Origin: DATFNV01 sp963827935
GTDB taxonomy: Bacteria; Planctomycetota; Planctomycetia; Gemmatales; Gemmataceae
Reading direction: 5' to 3'
Assembly: GCA_963827935.1 (NCBI GenBank)
Contig: CAWHCN010000004.1
Span: forward strand, 186,001-250,000
Length of the DNA: 64,000 nucleotides
Positions 20,217 to 29,062 of this stretch are shown in pieces. Position 1 is the first letter of the stretch, and every line of letters begins with the position of its first letter. Position numbers and translations under genes: made by a program. The notes under the pieces were generated by a model. It saw only the letters and a list, made by a program, of their open reading frames with translations, was not told the DNA's origin and searched no databases.

Positions 20217-20998
20217 TCAAAAAGACGGCGGGGGGGCGGGCAGATCGTCCGGCCGCGCCGGCGATGCCACCTTTTCCGGTTCGCCTTCCGCCTGTCGCAC
20301 GGCTCCCAACTCGCGCTGCCCGGCATAGGCTACAAACGCCCCGATCAGGACCGGCACCAGCACTACCTCGTGCGTCAGGTAATAGAGAGTCATCGGCAGC
20401 AGGAGGGCGATCAACGCGGCCATGACCAGGCCCGCGCGGGCGGCGATCTCCGTGGCGCGGAGGCGTCCCAGCCGAAGCTGCAACACGGCTCGCAGGACCC
20501 GGCCGCCATCCATCGGGAAGGCGGGAAGGAGGTTGAAGAAGGCCAGCCCCAGGTTGGCCAGCAGCAGGTAGAAGACGAAGGAAGCCGCCAGCAGAGCCGG
20601 CGTCTCCTGCGGCAGCTCGCCCAGGCCGGGGATGGCCTCGAACGTCAGCAGCAACAGCGCCAGGATGAAGCTGATGCCGACGTTGACGGCGGGACCGGCC
20701 AGGGCGATGAAGAACTCCTCGACCGGATGTTTCCCGAGTCCCTCCAGGGCGCCACGCCGCCGATGGGATACAGCGTGATGTCGCGCGTACGGATGCCATA
20801 CAGCCGAGCCGCCAGCGCGTGGCCGAATTCGTGGAGCACGACGCAGGTCAGGGTGGCGGGCACCAAGGCGGCGGTCAGGAGGCGAGCCCGTGACGAGGGA
20901 CCGGCGCCGGCCAGGGCCGGGATCAGCAGCAGCGCGCACGACCAGTGGAAGTACACCGGGATGCCGAACAGGCGGCCAATCTTCCAGGCGCGGAACAT
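20217..20998 (-). CDS. Site-2 protease family (M50) metalloprotease (frame break)
   Basis: ~260 aa from ATG at 20998 (MFRAWKIGRLFG). The zinc motif HEFGHALAAR lies in a membrane helix, and NLLPAFPMDGG supplies the third ligand Asp. Four to six membrane segments. The frame changes near 20750 in the segment after YPIGGVAPW. It lies 68 bp upstream of mlaE on the same strand and may be cotranscribed. Probably an intramembrane protease of the SpoIVFB/Rip1 type lacking a PDZ domain. Confidence 0.85.
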
Positions 20999-21249
20999 GG
21001 CGGCGCACCTTTTCTGAGTTCCGGAGGCCGCCCCTCCTTCCACCGGGGCGAGGGGCCCTACAATGATTGTAGACCGAACAGGCAGGGGCGAAGTGGGCCG
21101 GCTCGCGGAACGGGCCGGTCCGGCTGGGCTGGGGATCGGCCCGAACCTTTCGACCCCCCTGCTTCGTCTAACCAGGGGGGAGGCATGAGCAGGCGTTCCG
21201 ATGTCGGCCGCCTGCCCAACCCCGACCGCACCCAGCAGGAGACTCTTGC

Positions 21250-21726
21250 ATGAAACGCGACCAGAAGGGGGCCAGGCGGCGCCGCCGCCAGATTCGGGTT
21301 TGGACTCTGGAACAGGCGCGGGCCTCTCTTCCTTATCTTGCATCGGTGATGCAATCGCTCCGCGAGCATCGGCTGGAAGCGGTCATGCAGCACCGTCACG
21401 CGGAACAACTCTCGCGCCGCGCCGGCCGGCCGGACCGTGAGCGCCTGATTGCTCACGCCGAAGCCGTTCAGGCCGCCGAGCAGGCCGACGCCCGCTTTCG
21501 CGAGGCGCTCGGCGAACTCGAAGCGCTGGACATTGTTCTGATGGACCCCGTGGCCGGGCAGGCCATCATCCCGTTTGCCCACGAGGAGAACCTGGCCTGG
21601 TACGTTTACGATGCGTTCGATCCCAGGCCGTTGCACTTCTGGCGCTACCACAGCGACCCGCTCGACACGCGCCGGCCGATCGGGGAACTCGAGCGCGAGA
21701 GCAAGGATCGGACGTGGTTGGCGTAA
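21250..21726 (+). CDS. DUF2203 family protein
   Basis: 158 aa: a basic N-terminus, then WTLEQARASLPYLASVMQSL, a coiled-coil middle, LDIVLMDPVAGQAIIPF and the C-terminal FDPRPLHFWRYHSDPLDTR. This is the DUF2203 pattern of an N-terminal helical pair followed by a compact beta part; a paralogue is at 49094. Function unknown. Confidence 0.75.
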   Translation: MKRDQKGARRRRRQIRVWTLEQARASLPYLASVMQSLREHRLEAVMQHRHAEQLSRRAGRPDRERLIAHAEAVQAAEQADARFREALGELEALDIVLMDPVAGQAIIPFAHEENLAWYVYDAFDPRPLHFWRYHSDPLDTRRPIGELERESKDRTWLA

Positions 21727-21728
21727 CC

Positions 21729-21778
21729 AGCCGCTTGCGGCTTCGCCTCAGCTGTCTCAGGCGAAGCCGCAAGCGGCT
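21729..21778. terminator. GCCGCTTGCGGCTTCGC-type palindrome between convergent genes
   Basis: 20-bp perfect arms (21729-21748, 21759-21778) between the converging DUF2203 and panC genes. The arm sequence recurs at 45894-45934 and 49545-49585. Its position suggests a bidirectional terminator, but its recurrence shows it is a dispersed repeat. Confidence 0.7.
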
Positions 21779-22632
21779 CAGGGCACCTCTACTACCACAT
21801 TATCAATCAACCGCGTCGTCCCCATTCGGACCGCCACGGCGAGCATCACGCGGCCGCTTAGCCGGTCAAGCGGCCTTAGCGTATCGGCGGCGACCACGGC
21901 GGCGTAATCGAGCCAGGCTCCCGGCGTCCCGCGGATACGACCCTCCATCGCCAAACGGACCGGCTCGGGATCGCGCTCTCCGCGGGCGATGGGCGTCCGG
22001 CCGAGTTCCAGGGCTGAAAACAAACAGGTCGCATGACGCCGCTCCTCTGCGCTCAGGTGAGCATTCCGCGACGATAGCGCCAGCCCGTCGGGGGCACGGA
22101 TCGTTGGGCAGACTCGCACTTCGACCGGCACATCCAGGTCGGCCACCATCCGCTGGATGATCTGCGCTTGTTGGCCATCCTTCTGACCGAAGAAGGCGCG
22201 GTCCGGTTGCACGATGTTGAACAGCTTGAGCACCACCGTGGCGACGCCGCGGAAGTGGCCGGGCCGAGCCGCCCCTTCGAGCACATCCTGTAACCCGGTC
22301 ACCTCGACCCAGGTGCTGAAATCCGAGGGGTAGAGGGTCGCCGGCGACGGATGAAAGACCAGGTCGGCCCCTTCGCGGCCACAGAGGTCCAGGTCCTGCG
22401 CCAGCGGCCGGGGATAGCGCGACAAATCTTCCGTTGGCCCGAACTGGGTGGGGTTGACGAAAATCGACACGACGACGAAGCCGGTCTCCCGCCGGGCGGC
22501 CCGGATCAGGCTGGCATGGCCCTCGTGCAGCGCCCCCATCGTCGGCACCAGCCCCACGCTTAGACCCCGCCGGCGGGCCTCCGCCACGGCGCGGCGGGCT
22601 GGCTCGATGCTAGTTACGACCTCAGGACTCAT
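21778..22632 (-). CDS. panC: Pantoate--beta-alanine ligase
   Basis: 284 aa from ATG at 22632. It forms pantothenate from pantoate, beta-alanine and ATP. The nucleotidyltransferase HIGH-type motif is VPTMGALHEGH, followed by IFVNPTQFGP, the FFGQKDGQQAQII pantoate/ATP region and LSSRNAHLS. Intact and of usual length. It overlaps the upstream CYTH gene by ATGA (22629-22632), so the two are coupled. Confidence 0.95.
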   Translation of the reverse strand: MSPEVVTSIEPARRAVAEARRRGLSVGLVPTMGALHEGHASLIRAARRETGFVVVSIFVNPTQFGPTEDLSRYPRPLAQDLDLCGREGADLVFHPSPATLYPSDFSTWVEVTGLQDVLEGAARPGHFRGVATVVLKLFNIVQPDRAFFGQKDGQQAQIIQRMVADLDVPVEVRVCPTIRAPDGLALSSRNAHLSAEERRHATCLFSALELGRTPIARGERDPEPVRLAMEGRIRGTPGAWLDYAAVVAADTLRPLDRLSGRVMLAVAVRMGTTRLIDNVVVEVP

Positions 22633-23192
22633 CCCGACTTCCCTCCGCGTGCGGCCAGGAGCAGTTCGAGGTAGGAGCGCCGTTCGCTGGCGCTGAGGCC
22701 CAGGGCGGCGGCGGTTTGCAGGAGCACGCTCCGAGCCGGCTCCAGCTGCTCTTCGGGAGCCTGAATCTCCAGCTCCGCAAAGTGTCCGACCTCGGCAACG
22801 TCGTCCAGCGTGATCTCCAGGCCGTAGCCGCCGCGCGGCAGATGGAAGAGGCGGCGCGTCTTGCGGACGATCGCCACCGGGCGGTAGCCCAGGGCGATGA
22901 GCACGCGCGTGAAGTCGTCCGCAGCGGCATCCCCGGCGGCGATGGGCACCTCGATTTCCGTGCGGGTCTTCGTCTGGGCGTCGCGTTTGGGCCCCTTGTA
23001 GGTGACGAAGTTCCGTGGGCCGATCCGACGCAACCGCAGCGCCTCGTCGGTGACGGCGAAGTCGCGATCGGGAGCGTTGAAATAGTGATCCTCGTCGGCC
23101 CGCGGCGGGTCCTCCCGGGCGCCCCACTGCCGCAGCCGGGCTTCCAGGGCGGCGAAATCGGCATCGGTGTACTTGATCTCGACTTCGAGCAT
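22629..23192 (-). CDS. CYTH domain protein (class IV adenylate cyclase / triphosphatase-like)
   Basis: 187 aa from ATG at 23192. The N-terminal LEVEIKY carries the ExExK signature of the CYTH tunnel fold. Strand motifs LRLRRI, VTYKGPK and TEIEVP follow, then LEITLDD and AELEIQ acidic strands. It could be a class IV adenylate cyclase or an inorganic or thiamine triphosphatase; the sequence does not decide. Translationally coupled to panC. Confidence 0.85.
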   Translation of the reverse strand: MLEVEIKYTDADFAALEARLRQWGAREDPPRADEDHYFNAPDRDFAVTDEALRLRRIGPRNFVTYKGPKRDAQTKTRTEIEVPIAAGDAAADDFTRVLIALGYRPVAIVRKTRRLFHLPRGGYGLEITLDDVAEVGHFAELEIQAPEEQLEPARSVLLQTAAALGLSASERRSYLELLLAARGGKSG

Positions 23193-23287
23193 GGTGGTAT
23201 CCCTGGCGAAGCCGCAGGCGGCAAACCCTGCTAGAATCATGGCATCGGTCCCCCGGCGAATCCAGGCGACTTCCTTCGAGGCCGTGC

Positions 23288-23620
23288 ATGTCCGAGTTCC
23301 GTGCCGTGTGCCAGAGCAGCGACATCGCCGAGGGCGACGGCAAGACGGTGGTTGTGGGCGACAAGCTGATCGCGGTGTTCCGCGACGGCGGGGCCTATTA
23401 CGCCATCGACGATTGCTGTCCGCACATGGGGGCCTCGCTGGCCGGCGGCTACGTCGCCAACGGCATTGTCACCTGCCCCTGGCACGCCTGGCGCTTCCGC
23501 CTGCGGGATGGCGCCTGGGCCGACAATCCGCGCATCAGCATCGGCTGCTATCCGGTCCGGGTCGAAGGGGATGAGGTGCAGGTCCAGGTTGAGCCGCGCC
23601 GCCCCCAGGGGGGCGGCTAA
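23288..23620 (+). CDS. Rieske [2Fe-2S] ferredoxin-like protein
   Basis: 110 aa, a single Rieske domain with cluster ligands CPHMG and CPWHAW. It resembles the small subunit of nitrite reductase (NirD) or dioxygenase ferredoxins. No partner oxygenase or reductase is adjacent; the next gene is a c-type cytochrome, so an electron-transfer role in or near the periplasm is possible. No signal peptide is seen. Confidence 0.88.
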   Translation: MSEFRAVCQSSDIAEGDGKTVVVGDKLIAVFRDGGAYYAIDDCCPHMGASLAGGYVANGIVTCPWHAWRFRLRDGAWADNPRISIGCYPVRVEGDEVQVQVEPRRPQGGG

Positions 23621-23647
23621 TCCAGGTCACTTCGGGGGAGCCCAGCC

Positions 23648-24127
23648 ATGTCGCGCATCCACCTGTTTTCGGCGGGGGCCATGTTCCTGGTGGTCGTGGC
23701 TCCGGCAGCAACGCAAAACAAGGCGCCGGCTCGGCCAAAGCTGGAGCCGGTCGCCGATACGCGGCTGGTCATGGAGGGGCTGGCCAGCGCCAACTTCAAG
23801 GGGATCGAGCGGCTGCTGCGAGAAAAGCCGGCCGATGTCGAATCGTGGACGTTCATCCGCGGGCAGGCCCTCCTGATCGGCGAGACGGGCAACCTGCTGA
23901 TGCTGCGGCCGCCGAAGAACAACGGACAGGACGCCTGGATGGATCGCTCGGCCGAGTTGCGCGAGGCGGCCACCACCCTGGCCCGGGCCGCCGCCGCCCG
24001 CGATTTCGACAAGAGCCAGCGCGGCCTGGTCGGCGTAGCCAACGTCTGCAACCGCTGCCACCAGAGCTTCCGCGTGCCGGTCCGCATTGAGCCGTTTGCC
24101 GAGGAGGGCGAACGTAAGGGGAACTGA
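23648..24127 (+). CDS. Cytochrome c'-like haem protein
   Basis: 159 aa with a signal peptide (MSRIHLFSAGAMFLVVVAPA). It is helical throughout, with the haem-binding CNRCHQSFR close to the C-terminus, the arrangement of four-helix-bundle cytochromes c'. Exported, with one covalent haem. It lies 27 bp after the Rieske gene. Confidence 0.8.
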   Translation: MSRIHLFSAGAMFLVVVAPAATQNKAPARPKLEPVADTRLVMEGLASANFKGIERLLREKPADVESWTFIRGQALLIGETGNLLMLRPPKNNGQDAWMDRSAELREAATTLARAAAARDFDKSQRGLVGVANVCNRCHQSFRVPVRIEPFAEEGERKGN

Positions 24128-24304
24128 AGCCGTTTGGCAGCGGCCCGGGCCGGCCATCGGCTTGACAACGGGATGGGGCGTGGCTAGCCTGTCAACGCAT
24201 TGTCTGTTCAGGTTGTGATTTCATCGGCCCCGCTTCGCGTCAAGAACCGACGCCGGGCGACGAATGATACTGTGGCTAGCCCAAAGACTCCAAAGAGAGA
24301 GACG

Positions 24305-25205
24305 ATGTCCACCTCCCCGCCGAGCGCAACCCCAGCCCCCCCGAGGCCGGAGGATAACGAACGCGAAATCAAGATCGTCAGCCACTCCAACCTCTTCTAC
24401 TGGTGGCCGGTCTGGGCGGTCGGGTTGCTCATGGGTCTGCTGACGCTGTTCGACGGTGGGCAGCTGGCCATCGTCCCCAGTGGTACGACCGCCAGTCGGG
24501 TGGTACAAGTCCAGACCGAGGCCGGTCCGCCGGCCAAGTATGAAGCCCGCGAGGCCCTGATCGTCCCTGGCGGCAAGCACCTGCCGCCCTCCAAGGAAGT
24601 CAACGGGCACCTCCCCGATCCCGATAAACCGAAGCTGGACATGGCCGCCAGCGGGGCCTTCGGCGTGATCTTCCTCATCACGCTGCTGCTGGTCATCACC
24701 ATCACCAACGTGCCGCTGCGCGGCATGTGGTCCGTCGTGGTCATCGTCACGCTGATCCTTGGCGTCATCATCCTCTGCCTGGCCCCGTGGGGCGAGCGGC
24801 ACGGTGATGGGCGTCCTGATTGAAAACCTTTCGCTCCTCGACATTCGCATCAATTTGGCCGGTTATGTCTTTGTCTCGGGGCTTCTGTTCGCGATCTGGC
24901 TGGTGACGTTTCTGTTCTTCGACCAGCAGACGTACATGATCTTCGCGCCCGGCCAGTTGAAGGTCCGCACCGAGATCGGCGGCGGCGAAACGGCGTATGA
25001 CACCTCCGGCATGACGGTCCAGAAGCAGCGCAGCGACCTGTTCCGCCACTGGATTCTGGGGCTGGGGTCCGGCGACCTGGTGGTCAACACCACCGGGGCC
25101 GGCGTGCATCACTTCGACCTGCCCAACGTGCTGTTCATCGGCCGAAAGGTCCAGCAAATCGAGGACATGCTGCGCGAAAAGGCCGTGGTACGGGGGAATC
25201 GCTGA
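24305..25205 (+). CDS. Four-helix membrane protein with a soluble C-terminal domain (frame break)
   Basis: Starts MSTSPPSATPAPP at 24305. First membrane helix FYWWPVWAVGLLMGLLTLF, then a ~90-aa loop, then two adjacent helices (GVIFLITLLLVITI, WSVVVIVTLILGVIILCL). A frame change near 24790 leads to a fourth helix (GYVFVSGLLFAIWLVTFLF) and a C-terminal beta-rich part (VQKQRSDLFRHWILGLGSGD) reminiscent of bacterial PH-like domains. Best read as one ~300-aa gene. Function unknown. Confidence 0.65.
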
Positions 25206-25221
25206 GCGGTTTAGCCGCGAG

Positions 25222-25398
25222 GTAACCGTTCATCCCTCCACCGGCAGCAGGGAAGGGATCGGCAGGTTGGCTCGGTGATTATGAACGGCCTCGATCAAGA
25301 AGTGAAGGATGTTGCGGTCTTGCAAGCGCAGCGTTTGCGTCACGGTAAGCATGCGCTCGACGAAGCGGCAACCATCGGCGCTGTGGCAACCAAACGAG
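25222..25398 (-). repeat. Inverted partial copy of the IS66 3' end
   Basis: About 177 bp, the reverse complement of 26711-26887 (end of the IS66 transposase gene plus terminal GTAACCGTTCA). It abuts the full element at 25399, so three copies of the terminal sequence lie here. It also interrupts a GTTTAGCCGCGAG repeat arm at 25209-25221. Confidence 0.85.
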
Positions 25399-26887
25399 GT
25401 AACCGTTCACCGTTTTTCCTGAAAACCGGCGCAGCTGACGACGATGCCAGCTGCTAGCCTATCAAACATGGATGTGCCGGCTTGCCCTGGTTGTCGGGAG
25501 CGCGACGCTCGTATTGCCGAGCTGGAAGCCCGTGTTGCGGAGCTGGAAGCCCTCATCCGCGACCTGATGGCCCGGCTCGGCATCAACGCCACGAACTCGT
25601 CCACGCCGCCGTCGGCCAACCCACCTCGATGCGCCCAAACCCGTGGTGAAGAAAGCCCACCGGACGCAAGCCGGGCGGTCAGCCGGGACATCCGCCGCAC
25701 CTGAAAAAGCTGTTGCCGCCCGAACGGGTCAAGGAATTCATCACCTTCGTCTCGACGCACTGTCGCAAGTGTCAGGCGCCGCTGCCGGCCGAGCCCGGCC
25801 CCCACGACCCGGCCCCGACGCGCTTCCAGGTCGCCGAACTGCCGCCCATCCAAGCCGAGATCACCGAGTATCAAGGGCACGCCCGGACCTGTCCCTGCTG
25901 TGGAGAAATCACCCAGGCCGTCATTCCGGCTGACTGCCGCGCGCACGGCTGTGGCCCACGCCTCACGGCCACCCTCGCATATCTCACCGGACGCCACCAT
26001 CTGCCCAAACGCGCCACCGAGGAGATTGGTGAAAACGTCTTCGCCGTCTCCATCGCCCTGGGCACCATCGCGGCGTTGGAGCGGGAGGTGAGCACGGCGT
26101 TGGCGCCGGCCCATGCCGAGGCGTTGACGGCCGTCAAGGAAGCGGCCGTCAAGAACGTCGATGAGACCAGTTGGAAAGAAGGCGGCCAGAAGCGTTGGTT
26201 GTGGGTCGCTGCCACCAGCACCGTCGCGGCCTTTGTCATTCATGGCACGCGTGGCCTGGCAGGCCTGGCCGTTCTGCTCAGCGACACCATCCACGGCATC
26301 CTCTGCTCGGACCGCTGGAGCGTGTACGCCGCTGGCCGGTGCTGCTGCGGCAGGTCTGCTGGGCCCATCTCAAACGCGATTTCCAGAAGTGTGTGGATCG
26401 TGGCGGCCCGGGTGCATTTGTGGGTGAAGAAGGGTTGCGAGTGGTGCGTCGGGTCTTCAAGGCGTGGCACCTGTTCCGTGGCGGGGGGCTGTCGCGTGCC
26501 CAACTGCAACAGCGACTCGGTCCGCGCGCGACACCTGCGTCAGGTGCTCGACGCTGGGCGGGCGTGCGCCGACAGCAAGGTGGTTAACTTTTGCAGCAAC
26601 CTGGTGGACCTGGAGCCGGCCCTGTGGCGTTTCGTCATCACGGAGGGCGTCGAGCCGACGAACAATCACGCCGAGCGCGGGCTTCGTCGTGGCGTGTTGT
26701 GGCGGAAGATCTCGTTTGGTTGCCACAGCGCCGACGGTTGCCGCTTCGTCGAGCGCATGCTTACCGTGACGCAAACGCTGCGCTTGCAAGACCGCAACAT
26801 CCTTCACTTCTTGATCGAGGCCGTTCATAATCACCGAGCCAACCTGCCGATCCCTTCCCTGCTGCCGGTGGAGGGATGAACGGTTAC
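25399..26887 (+). mobile_element. IS66-family insertion sequence
   Basis: 1,489 bp between inverted GTAACCGTTCA ends (25399-25409, 26877-26887). IS66 elements characteristically begin GTAA. The 8-bp flanks differ (CAAACGAG versus TCGGCCGC), so no target duplication survives, consistent with rearrangement on the left side. Only the large transposase gene is present; the accessory tnpA/tnpB genes of some IS66 members are absent. Confidence 0.85.
25468..26879 (+). CDS. IS66 family transposase (three frame breaks)
   Basis: MDVPACPGCRERDARIAELE opens a leucine-zipper-like helix. Then come NATNSSTPPSANP, a zinc-binding CRKC...CPCC pair, the DDE core (NVDETSWKEGGQKRWLW; ILCSDRWSVYA; WAHLKRDFQK) and the last acidic motif EGVEPTNNHAERGLR. 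Frame changes near 25625, 26330 and 26520. It ends LLPVEG with the stop TGA inside the terminal repeat. Confidence 0.85.
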
Positions 26888-27039
26888 TCGGCCGCTGACG
26901 AACCAGGCCCTCCCTGTGTGCCTACCCAAATCTCTTCATCGCCCGGGTCCTGCGCGAGATCGCCCGTCCACACCACGTCATGGCCGGCCGCCGGAAGGTC
27001 CGCCTTCGCGCCACCCCAGACGCCCGTGTCGAGACGCAC
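26884..27039 (-). pseudogene. DUF5615 toxin gene cut off by IS66
   Basis: From GTG at 27039 it reads VRLDTGVWGGAKADLPAAGH and on to DPGDEEIWVG, the N-terminal third of a DUF5615 PIN-like toxin. It then runs into the IS66 end and stops at a TAA supplied by the element (26884-26886). The rest of the toxin is not found on the other side of the element. Confidence 0.75.
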
Positions 27040-27326
27040 ATTCCTGCCGCCGCCTCGATCTTCAGAGGCTCGATGCGCTCAGGCCCGACCAGCCGGCGGG
27101 CATAGACCAGGCACGCCTGGACGTTTTCCTTTCCCAGCCCCGGGTAGCCCTGCAACAGGATTTCCGGACTGTCCCCCGCTGCGAACATCCCCAGCACATG
27201 TTCGACCGCCAGCCGCCGACCGCGAATGATGGGCTTGCCGCCAAAGATGTTCGGATTCACGGTGATGCGGTCGAGGAGTTTCGCTTCGTCGATTGGTTGG
27301 CCTTTTGCTCGGCGGTAGATGGTCAA
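26922..27326 (-). CDS. DUF433 antitoxin
   Basis: Begins MTIYRRAKGQPIDEAKLLDR at 27326. The DUF433 core is clear: ITVNPNIFGGKPIIRGRRLA, VEHVLGMFAAGDS, PEILLQGYPGL. After LKIEAAA (about 27045) the frame runs on antisense-like into the truncated toxin's region, so the true end is probably near 27040. With its toxin broken it is an orphan antitoxin. Confidence 0.75.
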   Translation of the reverse strand: MTIYRRAKGQPIDEAKLLDRITVNPNIFGGKPIIRGRRLAVEHVLGMFAAGDSPEILLQGYPGLGKENVQACLVYARRLVGPERIEPLKIEAAAGMCVSTRASGVARRRTFRRPAMTWCGRAISRRTRAMKRFG

Positions 27327-27438
27327 TTAGAGAAATGCGGGCAGGGTCGACGGTGCCGCGGCGACATGAGAAAAGTACGCGGTCCCCCTTGCTCCTCTCC
27401 CTTTGCTCCTCCATTTATCATTCTTTTATCTTTCCGCT

Positions 27439-27990
27439 CTATTTTTCGTACCACTTTGCGTTCCCGTCAATGATCACGTCTACCGATTGCGGCTTGATAA
27501 GTTGCAGTGCTTCCAATAATCGCCGGATAGCCTTCCACTGGTGATGAGTGATGGAGTCGTATGATGCCATGACGAACGGGACGTTGCTTCCGAGGCTTTC
27601 AAAAATCTTGCGGTATGCGTTACGGACATTGCTTAGGCCGACCTCGGCGTTTGTTACGTGTGAATGCCTTTCCCTTTGCGACTGAATCATTGGAAACCAA
27701 TCGCGGGTAGTCACCACGGCCCATACAGCATACCCCCTTGCGCGAAGCTCTGCGATTGGCTTTGATAGATCAACCCATTGTCCACCGTGAGGAAAGCTAC
27801 GCCGCCAAACAATAGGCGTCTCGTCCTGAGGCAGGAGCGATTCCTCCAAGATCGCCCGCGATTGATCTTCCTTCTTGTCCAACCTCTGCTCAAGTTCGTC
27901 GTCGCCGAAGCAACCCGCGTCTATCAGCAGCCCGGTTACGAATCGAGTGCCGCTGGATTCGGGTCCAACCACCAAATATGCTTTCTTCAT
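27439..27990 (-). CDS. Sulfotransferase-like P-loop protein
   Basis: 183 aa from ATG at 27990 (MKKAYLVVG). GPESSGTRFV matches the 5'-phosphosulfate-binding loop of sulfotransferases. VWAVVTTRDWFPMIQSQRERH follows, with an Arg-Asp typical of the 3'-phosphate site. It is less GC-rich than its neighbours and isolated in the toxin-antitoxin island, which suggests transfer. The acceptor is unknown. Confidence 0.55.
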   Translation of the reverse strand: MKKAYLVVGPESSGTRFVTGLLIDAGCFGDDELEQRLDKKEDQSRAILEESLLPQDETPIVWRRSFPHGGQWVDLSKPIAELRARGYAVWAVVTTRDWFPMIQSQRERHSHVTNAEVGLSNVRNAYRKIFESLGSNVPFVMASYDSITHHQWKAIRRLLEALQLIKPQSVDVIIDGNAKWYEK

Positions 27991-28127
27991 CCAGAATTCT
28001 CCATCGTTCATCCGTCGAGTGATCAAGCTGCCGAACGACACCCTAAGTTGCCGGGCCGGCTGCACCAAAGTCATGTCCTGAAAAGTCGTGATGCCGGCCC
28101 GGTCAACTTCATCGCAATTGTTCGGCC

Positions 28128-28215
28128 TTGGAATCCACCCTGTCCCCTTTTGCCTTCCCTTTTGCCTTCTGTCCCCTTTTGCCTTTCCCCCTTTTGCCTT
28201 CCCCCCTTTTGCCTT
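28128..28215. repeat. CCCTTTTGCCTTC minisatellite
   Basis: Five to six imperfect units of CCCTTTTGCCTTC lie just upstream of the sulfotransferase-like gene and downstream of the GIY-YIG-like gene. All C/T on this strand, so the other strand is a purine tract. Confidence 0.75.
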
Positions 28216-28222
28216 CCCCTCG

Positions 28223-28648
28223 CTATCTCCCTGGAAATGCCGCATTGAATGGCGGCAATTCAAGAAAATGGTCGAAATACGCTCGGATAGCATTTTGTTC
28301 CGCCTCTACGATCGCTCTGTCAGGAAGTTCAACGACGCTCGCCCACAAACGAGCGCCACGGAACCTAGGTATCTCCGCCATCATGAGCCGCGCAAGGCCG
28401 TATGTATAGGCCGCAGAGTGGTTCTTGCCCTGCCAGAATTCCCACAGGCGCGTACCGAGGCAACGATCTGACTTCGCAGTGCGAAGTCCCGACCGCCCGA
28501 TATCGAGCACGCCATCTGGATCGACGCCTCCGAAGCGTGGGATTGGTATGGGCACTCCGTCTTGATTACTGATGCGTATTCTGTAAATCCCGCAGGATTT
28601 CGGCCACGCGGTTGTTTCGCAGAGTTCAAACCAGTCATGCCAGTCCAT
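28223..28648 (-). CDS. GIY-YIG nuclease-like protein
   Basis: 141 aa from ATG at 28648, chosen because GGGGGG lies four bases upstream. SCGIYRIRI supplies the GIY-like strand; VLDIGRSGLRTAKS corresponds to the YIG strand and following Arg; and IVEAEQNAIRAYFDHFLELP holds a Glu/Asn helix like the metal-binding Glu. The tyrosine of YIG is replaced (DIG). Stand-alone domain in an accessory island; mobile-element, repair or effector role possible. Confidence 0.5.
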   Translation of the reverse strand: MDWHDWFELCETTAWPKSCGIYRIRISNQDGVPIPIPRFGGVDPDGVLDIGRSGLRTAKSDRCLGTRLWEFWQGKNHSAAYTYGLARLMMAEIPRFRGARLWASVVELPDRAIVEAEQNAIRAYFDHFLELPPFNAAFPGR

Positions 28649-28774
28649 TTCGCCCCCCTGCCACAATGCAGCAACTGGAAACGCATCAACCTCGCAACAC
28701 CAAGCCGCCGAAAGTCCGGAGAAAACGTGTCAGAACCCTTTGTTGCCGCCACCTTTCCCCGCCACGTGCCCGAT

Positions 28775-29062
28775 TCAGGCGACGGCCGACACGGGATCGA
28801 CGACGGGGTCGATCAGGCGCGAGCCCTGGAGGGGCGCGAGTCCCTTGACGCGCACCAGCACAACGGGGGTGCCGTGCTGCCGCTGCCGGGCGTCGGCCAG
28901 CTCCCGGCTGTACTGATTGAAATCCGCTTCGCCGGCCACCTCGAAGTAGACGTAGGCGCCATCCGCGAGACGCTCCTCCAACTCGGGATGGTCGAACAGG
29001 TACTTGCCGAACTCGGCGGTCAGCTCCAACTGCTTCTGTGCAAAGTCATGGGGATCGATCAT
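28775..29062 (-). CDS. DUF5647 family protein
   Basis: 95 aa from ATG at 29062 (MIDPHDFAQKQLELTAEFGK). LFDHPELEERLADGAYVYFE and LVRVKGLAPLQGSRLIDPV match my recollection of DUF5647. It overlaps the upstream DUF7718 gene by ATGA, so the two small proteins are coupled. The arrangement resembles toxin-antitoxin modules, but neither family has a known activity. Confidence 0.6.
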   Translation of the reverse strand: MIDPHDFAQKQLELTAEFGKYLFDHPELEERLADGAYVYFEVAGEADFNQYSRELADARQRQHGTPVVLVRVKGLAPLQGSRLIDPVVDPVSAVA

